A stretch of 39,120 nucleotides of DNA from CALZIK01 sp046756565 (GTDB taxonomy: Bacteria > Acidobacteriota > Thermoanaerobaculia > Multivoradales > JAHEKO01). Positions 23,507-31,593 of the stretch are shown here, piece after piece. Both the position numbers and the translations under genes were made by a program. The notes beneath the pieces are model-generated. The model did not search any database. It was given only the letters and a program-made list of their open reading frames with translations, and was not told the DNA's origin. Location of the stretch: positions 1 through 39,120 of the forward strand of contig JBHHWO010000031.1 in the NCBI GenBank assembly GCA_046756565.1, read 5' to 3'. The number at the start of each line of letters is the position of its first letter. Within the stretch, counting starts at the first letter, position 1.

Positions 23507-26500
23507 ATGCGTTGCGTCCGCTGCGGTACGGAGAACCTCGCCGACGCGAGGCACTGCGAGAAGTGCGGGGTCGAGCTGGTGAAGCCGGATTCACGCGAGG
23601 AGGACACCCTCGAAGCCCCTGCCGAAGCGGCGACCGGAGAGCTTCTCTTCAGCCGATACCGGCTCCTGGAGGAGCTGGGGCGCGGCGGCATGGGGCGCGT
23701 GCTGCGCGTCCTCGACAGCAAAATCCATGAGGAGATCGCGCTCAAGCTGATCCACCCCGAGGTGTCGTCACGACCCGGCGTGCTGGATCGCTTTCGCAAC
23801 GAGCTCAAGCTGGCGCGAAAGGTCGCGCATCCGAACGTGTGCCGGGTGTTCGATTTCGGCGAGTACCGAGGCACGCCGTACATCACCATGGAGTTCGTCG
23901 CCGGCGACGACCTCGGCGGTGTGCTGGAGAAGTATGCCCCCCTGGCCATCGAGCGAGCGCTCGACATCGCCGACGGAATCTGCCAGGGATTGAGCGAAGC
24001 TCACAGGCTGGGCGTCGTGCACCGGGATCTCAAGCCCCGGAACATCCAGATCGATCCGCGCGGAGCGCCACACATCATGGATTTTGGACTGGCCCGATCC
24101 TCCCAGATCGATGGCGGGACCATTGCGGGTACGATGCTGGGGACACCGCACTACATGTCTCCCGAGCAGGTCGACGGAGTCGAGGCGGATCATCGTGCCG
24201 ACCTCTACTCGCTCGGCGTCATCTTGTTCGAGATGGTCGTCGGGGAACGTCCGTTCGACGCGGATTCACCGCTCGCGGTCGCACTCAAGCACCGCTCGGA
24301 TCCGCCACCGGATCCGAGCGAGAAAAACCCGGCGGTTCCGCGGGAGCTAGCGGAGATCATCCTACTCTGTCTCGAAAAGTCGCCCGACGACCGCTTCGAA
24401 TCTGCCGACGAGCTGCGCGGGCGGCTCCGCGCGTTCGCCGATCCGGACTCGGCCGCCGCGAAGCCCGCTCAGGACACCCCGGCGCCGCCCTCGATCATCT
24501 CGGAGTTGCTGGCCGGAGACGGCTCTCGCGTCGAGCGGTCGAGTTTCGTCGACCGCGAGGCGCAGCTCGCTGTCCTCGAACGTCACTTGGATCAAGCTCT
24601 CGAAGGCCAGGGACAAGTGGTGTTCGTAACCGGAAGCCCCGGCAGCGGCAAGACTCAGCTCACCTCGCGGTTCGTCGAGCTGGCTCAGCAGCGAGTACCG
24701 GAGCTCCTGGTGGCCGGGGGCAAGTGCAATTCGCAAACGGGAGCTGACTCGCCGTACCTGCCGTTTCGGCAGACCCTCGAGCTACTGACCGGGGACATCG
24801 AGACACGCTGGGCGCTGGGACGAATCGGCGCCGAACAGGCGATGAGGCTCTGGAAATCGGCGCCGACCGGCGTTGCGGTACTGGTCGAGGAGGGCACGGC
24901 CCTGCCGGGGACGTTGCTCAATCCGGAGCGTCTGCTGCGCCGGGCAAAGGCCGCCGGCGCCGGGGGTAAGCTGCTGCAGTCCGTGGAACGGCGCGTCTCG
25001 GAGTCCACCCTGGACGTCACGGCCCACGAGCACGAGATTCACGACCAGGTGGGTCGAGTCCTGTTCCGGCTGGCCGAAAGCCACCCGCTGATCGTGGTGC
25101 TGGATGACCTGCACTGGGTAGATCAGGGCTCTGCGAGTCTGTTCGCCCATCTGGCTTCTCAACTCGAGGGGCATCGCGTGCTCGTGATCGGCACGTTTCG
25201 GCCGGCGGAGATTCGCCAAGCACCCGACGGCGCCCGGCACCCGCTCGAGGCGGTCGTCCACGAGATTACGTCGCGAATTGGAGATGTGGCGATTGATCTG
25301 GATGGAGAATCCGATAGGGCCTTTCTGGACGCCTATCTCGACAACGAGCCCAACCGATTGGACGCGAGCTTCCGAAAGGCGCTACTGCAGCACACCAAGG
25401 GGCATGCACTCTTCACCGTAGAGCTGTTGAGAGACTTTCAGGACCGAGGTATATTGGTCCAGGCGTTTTCTCCGATCTCCGGAGAGGTGGTTGACTTGCA
25501 AGAAGACGGTGCCGGACGAGGCGTCTGGCAGCTTGCCGGCGAAGTGAACTGGGGCGAGCTTCCCGCTCGGACAGAGGGAGTCATCGCCGAGCGCATGAGC
25601 CGGCTCTCGGATGATCTCCGCGAGGTCCTTCTGTGGGCGAGCATCGAGGGCGAGGAGTTCACCGCCGAAGTCCTGGCGGAGGTGTTGGATCAGGACGTCC
25701 GCAAGGTGGTCCGGACGCTGAGCGGAGAGCTCGACAAGCGTCACGAGCTGGTGCGCGCTCAGGCGGTGCGGCGATCGGGCGGCCGCCGACTCTCCCTTTA
25801 CCGCTTTCGCCACGTGCTCTACCAGAAGTATCTCTACGGAGAGCTCGACGAGGTCGAGGTTTCCTACCGGCACGAAGACGTGGGCAACGCGATGGAGAAG
25901 GTCTACGGCGAGGACCAGGAGGAGCTGGCGGTGCAGCTGGCACGCCACTTCGCGATCGCGGGGCTCGAGGAAAAGGCCTTTACCTACAGCAGGATGGCGG
26001 GCCAGCGCGCGTTGACGCTCTCGGCCTATGTCGAGGCGATCTCCCAGTTTCAGACCGCCCTGGAGATGCTCGACAAGCTGCCGCGCTCCGATGAGCGGGA
26101 CCGCGATGAGCTCGGGCTCTTGCTGGGCCTCGCCGCCGCCCTGACCGCGACCGCGGGCTACTCGGCTCACGAGGTCGAACGAGTCTGCAACCGTGCTCGC
26201 AAGGTCGCCGAGGGCTCCTCGGCACTCGCCGAGAACTTCTTCCTCCTCTACCGTCTGTGGAGTCTGCACTTTGTTCGCGGTGACGCCGACGCGGCCCCGG
26301 AGCTGGCTCGCCAGCTCGACACCATGGCCGCCAAGAGCCAGGATCAGGTGCATCCGGCGGTGGCCGCCTTCGCCCGGGGTGTCTCTTTCTTCTGGAGCGG
26401 GGCTCAGCCCGCCGCCGCTGAGCTTCTCGAGCTGGCGGCTTCGGTCTACGACCGCGAGAATCACGTGTCGCGCTCTTTGACCTACGGCCTGGGGGATCCC

Positions 26501-27280
26501 CTGTTCACGGCGCGGACCTACCGAGCCTGGAACCTGGTTCTCTTGGGCGAGACGGACGAAGGCTGGTCTCGGCAGCAAGAGCTGCTGTCGGATGCGGAGG
26601 AGCTAGGCGAGCCCTTCGCCCTGGGGATGGCCTTGACCTTCTCGGCGGCGTTGGCTCGGACACTCGGCCGACCGGTTCCTGAGGTCCAGGAATTCGCGAG
26701 CAGGGCCAGGGAGCTGGCCCAGGAACACGGCTTCACCTTCTGGTCTGCGGTGGCCGCCGTTCAGCTCGGGTGGTGTCGCGCTCAGATGGGCGATGAAGCC
26801 GGCATCGGCCTCATCCAGGAGGGGTTGGCGCTTCACGAGGCCTCGGGTTCCGCTCTGGCGCGCGCGGGGTACTACCTGCACCTGGCCGAGGCTTGCATGG
26901 CATATGAGCGGACCGAGGAAGCCCTCGAGGCGATCGCCAAATCACTCGAGATGTCCTCGAGCCATCTCGACCGCTGCTTCGACTCGGACGCCTACCGGCT
27001 CCGCGCCCTGATCGAGGAGGTGGGAGATCCGAACCGCGCCGAGGCCTCGTTCCGGGAGGCACTGGCGCTTTCCGAGTCGCACACCGCCATCCTGTTTCAA
27101 CTCAAGGCCGCGGTTGATCTTGCGCGCTTGCACAAGGCTCAAGGCCGCGCCTCGGAATCACGCGACTACCTAGAACACGCAATCGGCCTGTTCGGGGACG
27201 AGGACCTCGTGTATCTCACCCACGCGCGCAAGCTCCTCGCAGAGCTCCAGGGCGTCGCCAATTCCGACTCGACCGTCTGA
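23507..27280 (+). CDS. Zinc-ribbon, Ser/Thr kinase, AAA/STAND-type ATPase and TPR-like fusion protein
   Basis: A 1257-residue signalling protein. A zinc ribbon (Cys 3, 6, 17 and 20) precedes a Hanks-type kinase domain of about residues 51-310: Gly loop LGRGGMGRV, ATP Lys 80, Glu 99, HRDLKPRN at 172-179, DFG 192-194 and SPEQ 218-221. All catalytic residues are present. An ATPase domain follows with Walker A GSPGSGKT (376-383) and Walker B LIVVLDD (528-534), then LHWVD, as in signal-transduction ATPases of the AAA_16/STAND type. The remaining 500 residues are helical with TPR-like periodicity (about 830-1250). Such proteins are thought to integrate ATP-dependent oligomerisation with phosphorylation, here in the cytoplasm because no membrane segment is seen. 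The targets are unknown. TAAAGT lies nine bases before the ATG, and no Shine-Dalgarno is present. Confidence 0.9.
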   Translation: MRCVRCGTENLADARHCEKCGVELVKPDSREEDTLEAPAEAATGELLFSRYRLLEELGRGGMGRVLRVLDSKIHEEIALKLIHPEVSSRPGVLDRFRNELKLARKVAHPNVCRVFDFGEYRGTPYITMEFVAGDDLGGVLEKYAPLAIERALDIADGICQGLSEAHRLGVVHRDLKPRNIQIDPRGAPHIMDFGLARSSQIDGGTIAGTMLGTPHYMSPEQVDGVEADHRADLYSLGVILFEMVVGERPFDADSPLAVALKHRSDPPPDPSEKNPAVPRELAEIILLCLEKSPDDRFESADELRGRLRAFADPDSAAAKPAQDTPAPPSIISELLAGDGSRVERSSFVDREAQLAVLERHLDQALEGQGQVVFVTGSPGSGKTQLTSRFVELAQQRVPELLVAGGKCNSQTGADSPYLPFRQTLELLTGDIETRWALGRIGAEQAMRLWKSAPTGVAVLVEEGTALPGTLLNPERLLRRAKAAGAGGKLLQSVERRVSESTLDVTAHEHEIHDQVGRVLFRLAESHPLIVVLDDLHWVDQGSASLFAHLASQLEGHRVLVIGTFRPAEIRQAPDGARHPLEAVVHEITSRIGDVAIDLDGESDRAFLDAYLDNEPNRLDASFRKALLQHTKGHALFTVELLRDFQDRGILVQAFSPISGEVVDLQEDGAGRGVWQLAGEVNWGELPARTEGVIAERMSRLSDDLREVLLWASIEGEEFTAEVLAEVLDQDVRKVVRTLSGELDKRHELVRAQAVRRSGGRRLSLYRFRHVLYQKYLYGELDEVEVSYRHEDVGNAMEKVYGEDQEELAVQLARHFAIAGLEEKAFTYSRMAGQRALTLSAYVEAISQFQTALEMLDKLPRSDERDRDELGLLLGLAAALTATAGYSAHEVERVCNRARKVAEGSSALAENFFLLYRLWSLHFVRGDADAAPELARQLDTMAAKSQDQVHPAVAAFARGVSFFWSGAQPAAAELLELAASVYDRENHVSRSLTYGLGDPLFTARTYRAWNLVLLGETDEGWSRQQELLSDAEELGEPFALGMALTFSAALARTLGRPVPEVQEFASRARELAQEHGFTFWSAVAAVQLGWCRAQMGDEAGIGLIQEGLALHEASGSALARAGYYLHLAEACMAYERTEEALEAIAKSLEMSSSHLDRCFDSDAYRLRALIEEVGDPNRAEASFREALALSESHTAILFQLKAAVDLARLHKAQGRASESRDYLEHAIGLFGDEDLVYLTHARKLLAELQGVANSDSTV

Positions 27281-27617
27281 CTTGCAGTTCGAACCCACGC
27301 GCTCACTGCGGGGCTATTCCCCTCAGGGACAGTCCCGACCCAAGCGCACGACCTTGGCCGCGACGGGTGTAGATGCTCGAAGCTGCAAGGCTTGCTGCCG
27401 TCGGGCGGCAGTGCAAGCGGAGCTGAAAACTCGCAAGAATCGGGCCGGCGGCTCTGCGTAAGTGGAATTGGAACTTGAGGCAAAAGCCCTGACCGCGGGG
27501 CGTTGGGGCCTGGGATGCAAGGCTTGCGGGCGGAGGGGCGCCGCGGGCGTACTCGAAGTACGTCAAGGCGCCACTCCGCGAGCGTAACGCCGCAGGCCAG
27601 GTGCTTACGCCCCGCGG
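27281..27617. repeat. Structured non-coding repeat-like region between convergent genes
   Basis: A 337-base stretch between the convergent kinase and methyltransferase genes. It starts with two short stems, GGGG-CTATT-CCCC (27310-27322) and the near-palindrome GGGACAGTCCC (27326-27336), then CTTGCTGCCG paired with CGGCAGTGCAAG (27391-27417). From 27481 it holds an inverted repeat of 23 bases with one mismatch (arms 27481-27503 and 27607-27629). Inside it, GCGGAGGGGCGCC and GGCGCCACTCCGC are again nearly complementary (one mismatch) around a CGTAC-TCGAA-GTACG hairpin. The region would fold into a long branched hairpin. It has minus-strand open frames of 87 and 65 codons, which look like the by-product of the repeat. 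It may be a mobile repeat, a terminator or an RNA. Confidence 0.55.
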
Positions 27618-27629
27618 TCAAGGCTTTTG
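27481..27629. repeat. Long interrupted inverted repeat reaching into the methyltransferase gene
   Basis: Arms 27481-27503 and 27607-27629 are complementary at 22 of 23 positions and enclose 103 bases that contain a second nested inverted repeat. The right arm includes the TGA stop (27618-27620) and the last three codons of the methyltransferase gene on the minus strand. Confidence 0.7.
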
Positions 27630-28415
27630 GGCGGAGGCGAGAAGGGCATTCCTTATCATCGCCGCCAGCGTCACGTTGGTGAAGAAACGATCCCTCGACG
27701 AAATCGCCCAGCCGTTGCGGGAGCTGTTGGCCGAGATGAAACGCGTGAAGCGCTTCCGGAAGCCTTCCCAGGTCTCTTCGAGCGCCGGCTCGACGTGGAC
27801 CCGCTCGAAGCCGATACCGGCGAGCAGATCCTCGTATGCGCCCAGGTCCGGAAGGTAGTTGGCCCACGGAATTGTCGGAGCGCCCCGCAGCATGAGCAGG
27901 TCCGACACCGCGATCGATCCTCCAGGCTTGAGAACCCGAAAAGCCTCTTCGAGAAAGCGTCGCCGGGTGCGAAAGTGAAAGGCGGCTTCCACGCAGACGA
28001 CGTGATCGAAGTAGGAGTCGGGGAACTCCATCGCAGCCGCGTCCATGCGATAAAAGGATGCCCCCGGCGCTCTCTTCCTGGCCTCGGCGATCTGTGGCGG
28101 TGAGATGTTGATCGCGGAGACCTCGTCGGCGTCGAAGTGGGTGAGGAGCCTGCGGGTCGTCGCGCCCACGCCGCAGGCGACGTCGAGGACGCTGCCGTTC
28201 GTGTGGCCGAGCAGGTCGACCAGGCGATCGACCAGCCGATCGCACGCCTCGACGGCAGTCTCGGTGCTCGAATCCCAATAGCCGAGGTTGGCGTAGCCGC
28301 TGCCGCCGTAGAATTCGCGCAGGATCGGGTCTTCGAAGAAGCCTCGATAGAACACGTCGAGGGCCCAGGAGTCGAACGGACTCTTGGCGGCGTCAAGGAT
28401 GGTTGTAGCCAACAA
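27618..28415 (-). CDS. Class I SAM-dependent methyltransferase
   Basis: A 265-residue methyltransferase. The SAM-binding motif I is VLDVACGVGATTRRL near residues 75-89, the acidic end of motif II follows (INISPPQIAEARKRA), motif III/IV reads FYRMDAAAMEFPDSYFDHVVCVEAAFHF, and LKPGGSIAVSDLL is post-motif. The N-terminal YANLGYWDSSTETAVEA block resembles the small-molecule subgroup that includes sterol, tocopherol and erythromycin methyltransferases, so a hydrophobic substrate is plausible. It is the last gene of the isoprenoid-type operon and starts at TTG 28415 (or 28412), overlapping the flavoprotein gene by about 23 bases. Its last codons and stop lie in the arm of a repeat, so the C-terminus may have been altered by repeat insertion. 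Confidence 0.85.
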   Translation of the reverse strand: MLATTILDAAKSPFDSWALDVFYRGFFEDPILREFYGGSGYANLGYWDSSTETAVEACDRLVDRLVDLLGHTNGSVLDVACGVGATTRRLLTHFDADEVSAINISPPQIAEARKRAPGASFYRMDAAAMEFPDSYFDHVVCVEAAFHFRTRRRFLEEAFRVLKPGGSIAVSDLLMLRGAPTIPWANYLPDLGAYEDLLAGIGFERVHVEPALEETWEGFRKRFTRFISANSSRNGWAISSRDRFFTNVTLAAMIRNALLASAQKP

Positions 28416-30531
28416 TTTCTTCGAGTAGCGGTCGTTTGGAGATGGCGTGTGCGGCCAGCCGGCCCGACATCACTGCCGACTCGACGCAGCCGAGGTTGTG
28501 CCCGCAGTCGGTCCAGTCGCCGGTCACGACCAGGTTGTCCAGAATCGTGTCGAGCGGCGAGATCCGGAACCTCAGACTACCGGGAGTGGAGAGGTTGTAG
28601 CGGTCGGTCGGGTTGACGTTGGCTGATAGGAACTGGGTGTCGAAGCGCGACTCGTCGGAACGGGTGTCTCCTCCCGCGCCTCCGTTCTCGGCGTCCGCAA
28701 GGACCCGCCACCGGAATCCGCCCGCCTCGTCGGCAGCGGCCTGCCAGAGCTCGGGAAGGTCCCGGTTCATGAAGCGGATCGCGCTCGCCCGCACTCGGGC
28801 CCGAGCTTCGGCGGGATATTCCTTGCGCTCACGATCCGGAGTTCCTTCGGGCGTATGTAGGACGCTGCAGAAATAAGCGATGGCCGCGGGCTCCCGCTCC
28901 CAGTCCTCGAACTCGATCAACTGCCTCATGTCGGCCCAGGTGTCGAACGGCTGGACGAAGGACGAGAGGTTGACCGGCGGCTCGGGCCAGCCCATTTTCT
29001 CGACCGGCTCGGTCGTCCAGAGCTGGACGGCCTGGGTGGAGACCGTTTTCACGTTCTCGACCATCGCTCGCCAGCGCGGGTCGCGCTCGATGATCTCGCT
29101 TGCGACGTACGGAATCGCCCCCAGGCTGACGCCCAGCACGACGCAGTCGAAGTCCTTATTGATTTCGAGAGTCTTCTTCTCGGCGTAGCCACGATCCCAG
29201 TGAGACTCGAACTTCCGCCGCTTGAGGTTCTTGCCTCCCACGAGCTGGCTGAAGTCGGGCTCCGACGGCCAGCACGGGAGGCCGCGCACAGGCACCAGCG
29301 GCCGATACCCGTCGCGTTTGATCTTGGCCTGAACGTCGAACTCGAGTGCCCGAACCCAAGGCTTCTCGCCCGAGACCTGCGGCGCCAGCTTGATGTTCTC
29401 GAGCCGGTGAAAGAACTCGAACTTCACGCCCCGGTCCTTCAAGACCTCATAGAACGGCGCGAACACCACGTCTCCCATTCCAGCCTGCATCTTCCAGAAC
29501 AGGGCGCCGCGGTAGGTGTAGAACATGCGCACCGCTCCGCGCATGCCGACTCCCGCAGCGATCGCGGGCTGCTCCGGGTCACCGTCCTCGAAGGCGAAGC
29601 CGAGATCGTAGAGCCCTCGAACGAAGGCGCCCCGAAGGGTGCTCTCGGACGCCCCGTTCATGCGCAGCCAGTCGCGGGTCTCGTAGTCGTTGATGGCGTC
29701 GAAACCTCGCGGGTCGGTGGCGAGGCCGAATCGGATGGTCCCACGCAGGCTGGCGAGCACGAGGTCCAGAACCTCCCACAGCCGGCGAACGTCGTTGTTC
29801 GAGCGCAGCACGCGCTCCAGCTGTTGACGCGCGCCGTCGGCGACGAAGTCGATCAGCCGAAGCATTACGCTGTCGGGGAGGCCGGGCGTGGCGCTGATTG
29901 CCATTGCCAGCAGTCCGGCGGCCTCGATCACCGCGGCAAGGGTGGCAAGCTGGCCATAGCGCAGGAGGCGAGAGGCCATCGCGAGCAGCTGGTCGGGTCG
30001 GATCGCATCCAGAGTTCCCGGCGGGTTGGCGGAGTCGACGGTCCTTTCCTGAACCGACTGCAGCAGGCTGACTATGAGTCCGGTCGTGCGGATCATGTAG
30101 TTGCGCACCGTAAACGGGTCGCTCGACGCCAGGGGGTCTCCGGGTGCGCCCTGGCCGGGCGGGAAGTGCGCGACCCAGTTCGACCAGGCGCCGTCGGGGT
30201 CCTGGTCCGCGAGCGCGACGTAGCGATCGGGCTTGAACGCGTCAGTCCAGTCGCAGATCGGGCAAACCTTCGGGTCTCGTTCGAGCTCCGAATAGCATTC
30301 CCGCGTCAGCTTGAAGGCGTTCTCGTAGTAGCCCATCCAGAGATGCAGTCCGTGCTCTTCGATGCGCCCGGAGGGCCCCCGGCCGGAAGCTCCCTTTCCT
30401 CCGAGACGCCAGCCGAGCTGGTAGACGGTGATCTCGTACCGCTCATCGTGTTCGGGCCTCGACAGCTCGAAGGCCGTGGCCATGGCGGCGCAGCCTCCGC
30501 CTACTATGGCGACCTTGATCTTCGGCTCCAT
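28393..30531 (-). CDS. FAD-dependent oxidoreductase, phytoene-desaturase-like
   Basis: A 712-residue flavoprotein, longer than most phytoene desaturases (about 500). The dinucleotide motif is VAIVGGGCAAMATAFEL (about residues 7-23), followed by VYQLGWRLGGKGASGR and the EEHGLHLWMGYYENAF loop that in this family shapes the substrate entrance. The C-terminal FAD motif is LVVTGDWTDCGHNLGCVESAVMSGRLAA. The extra length lies mainly between residues 100 and 330 and is helical. It may dehydrogenate or otherwise oxidise a prenyl-derived lipid. A Shine-Dalgarno (GAGGAA) precedes the ATG at 30531, nine bases after the prenyl synthase stop. It is an integral part of the operon. Alternatives are hydroxysqualene dehydroxylase-like or other amine-oxidase-superfamily chemistry. 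Confidence 0.78.
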   Translation of the reverse strand: MEPKIKVAIVGGGCAAMATAFELSRPEHDERYEITVYQLGWRLGGKGASGRGPSGRIEEHGLHLWMGYYENAFKLTRECYSELERDPKVCPICDWTDAFKPDRYVALADQDPDGAWSNWVAHFPPGQGAPGDPLASSDPFTVRNYMIRTTGLIVSLLQSVQERTVDSANPPGTLDAIRPDQLLAMASRLLRYGQLATLAAVIEAAGLLAMAISATPGLPDSVMLRLIDFVADGARQQLERVLRSNNDVRRLWEVLDLVLASLRGTIRFGLATDPRGFDAINDYETRDWLRMNGASESTLRGAFVRGLYDLGFAFEDGDPEQPAIAAGVGMRGAVRMFYTYRGALFWKMQAGMGDVVFAPFYEVLKDRGVKFEFFHRLENIKLAPQVSGEKPWVRALEFDVQAKIKRDGYRPLVPVRGLPCWPSEPDFSQLVGGKNLKRRKFESHWDRGYAEKKTLEINKDFDCVVLGVSLGAIPYVASEIIERDPRWRAMVENVKTVSTQAVQLWTTEPVEKMGWPEPPVNLSSFVQPFDTWADMRQLIEFEDWEREPAAIAYFCSVLHTPEGTPDRERKEYPAEARARVRASAIRFMNRDLPELWQAAADEAGGFRWRVLADAENGGAGGDTRSDESRFDTQFLSANVNPTDRYNLSTPGSLRFRISPLDTILDNLVVTGDWTDCGHNLGCVESAVMSGRLAAHAISKRPLLEEIVGYNHP

Positions 30532-30540
30532 GTTGTTCCT

Positions 30541-31593
30541 CTAGCGCGTTCGCTCGAGCATCCAGAAAACGAGCTTTTGTATGAACCACTTGTCCCGGGT
30601 CTCTGGGAGGTGCGAAAAGATCAGATCGTACTCGTGCAGCGCTGCGCCGGCGAGACCGCGAGCCACCTGAGCGGCGTACTCGATCGTGTTGTAGGCCTTC
30701 ATTCGATCCAGCATCCACTCGATGTCCTCGTCGGAGCGCGCCTCGCGGTCGCCGGCGAGGATCTTCTTCAGGCGCTCGACCTCGCCGGCAGTGGCGAGCT
30801 CGAAAAGCCGGATCAGCATCAACGTCCGCTTGCCCTCCCACAGGTCGCCCGAGATCTCCTTGCCGTACTCCTCGTAGCTACCGACGATGTTCAGGAGGTC
30901 GTCCTGAATCTGGAAGGCAGCTCCCATGAAGAAGCCGAACCGTTGAAAGGGGTCCAGGTCGATCCGGTCCCGAGTCGCGATCATGGCCCCGACTCGGCTG
31001 GGATAGATCGTCGCCAGCCAGCAGGTCTTCTTCAGGATCATGGTGAGGTAGTCGGCATCGGAGAGGTCGGTCCGGTTGTCGCGCCGCCAGCCCAACTCGA
31101 GAGCCTGGCCCTCAGCTGATTCCCGCGCCATGCGCTCGGTCTCGGCGAGCAACCGCATGGTGAGCTTGGGGCCCAGGCGCTGGTTGTTGGCGATCAGGGG
31201 CCTGAGCGCGACCAGGGAGAGGGTGTCGCCGGCGTTGATCGCCATCGCGACGCCGTGAAGCTTGTGGAGCGTGGGTCGGCCCCGGCGCTCCTCGCTTTCG
31301 TCCTCGATGTCGTCGTGAATCAGGAGGGCGTTGTGGAAGAGCTCGATCGAGACCGCGGTCTGGAGCGCGTCGTCGAGCGGCGCGCCAAAGGCCCTGGCGG
31401 TGGCGATGCACAGCGACGGCCGAATCATCTTGCCGCCGCGGCGAGGGTAGTCGGCCACCAGATCGTAGAGATGTCGCCTGGGCTCCGCGCGCGGCAGGAA
31501 GTCCTCGAGTGCGGCCCGGGTGATCGCGCCGTACTCGTCGAGCACGGTTTCGACGAGTGAGGAAGATGGGACTTCTTGGATCTGCGTCGTCAC
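30541..31593 (-). CDS. Polyprenyl diphosphate synthase (trans-isoprenyl, GGPP/FPP type)
   Basis: A 350-residue all-helical isoprenyl diphosphate synthase. The substrate-binding GGKMIRPSL (about residues 53-61) corresponds to the GGKRxRP motif. The first aspartate-rich motif is LLIHDDIEDESEERRGRPTLH (DDIED near residue 94), and the second is FQIQDDLLNIVG, in which the last Asp is Asn (DDLLN). GKEISGDLWEGKRTL is the usual block after it. It should condense isopentenyl diphosphate with an allylic diphosphate; chain length is not certain. It starts at a GTG overlapping the preceding gene's TGA as GTGA. Its place between a double acetoacetate-decarboxylase-like gene and a desaturase-like flavoprotein gene suggests that the prenyl product is the backbone of the pathway. 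Confidence 0.9.
   Translation of the reverse strand: MTTQIQEVPSSSLVETVLDEYGAITRAALEDFLPRAEPRRHLYDLVADYPRRGGKMIRPSLCIATARAFGAPLDDALQTAVSIELFHNALLIHDDIEDESEERRGRPTLHKLHGVAMAINAGDTLSLVALRPLIANNQRLGPKLTMRLLAETERMARESAEGQALELGWRRDNRTDLSDADYLTMILKKTCWLATIYPSRVGAMIATRDRIDLDPFQRFGFFMGAAFQIQDDLLNIVGSYEEYGKEISGDLWEGKRTLMLIRLFELATAGEVERLKKILAGDREARSDEDIEWMLDRMKAYNTIEYAAQVARGLAGAALHEYDLIFSHLPETRDKWFIQKLVFWMLERTR

Noticed and set aside
27281..27300. tRNA-like T-loop TTCGAA with flanking Gs and Cs
   Set aside because: The flanking bases do not form a T stem, and no anticodon or acceptor stem is found on either strand. TTCGAA is palindromic and appears by chance.
27303..27566. Minus-strand open frames of 87 and 65 codons in the structured region
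   Set aside because: They run through inverted repeats, translate into Arg/Pro/Ala-rich sequence and have no start signal, so they look like repeat by-products.
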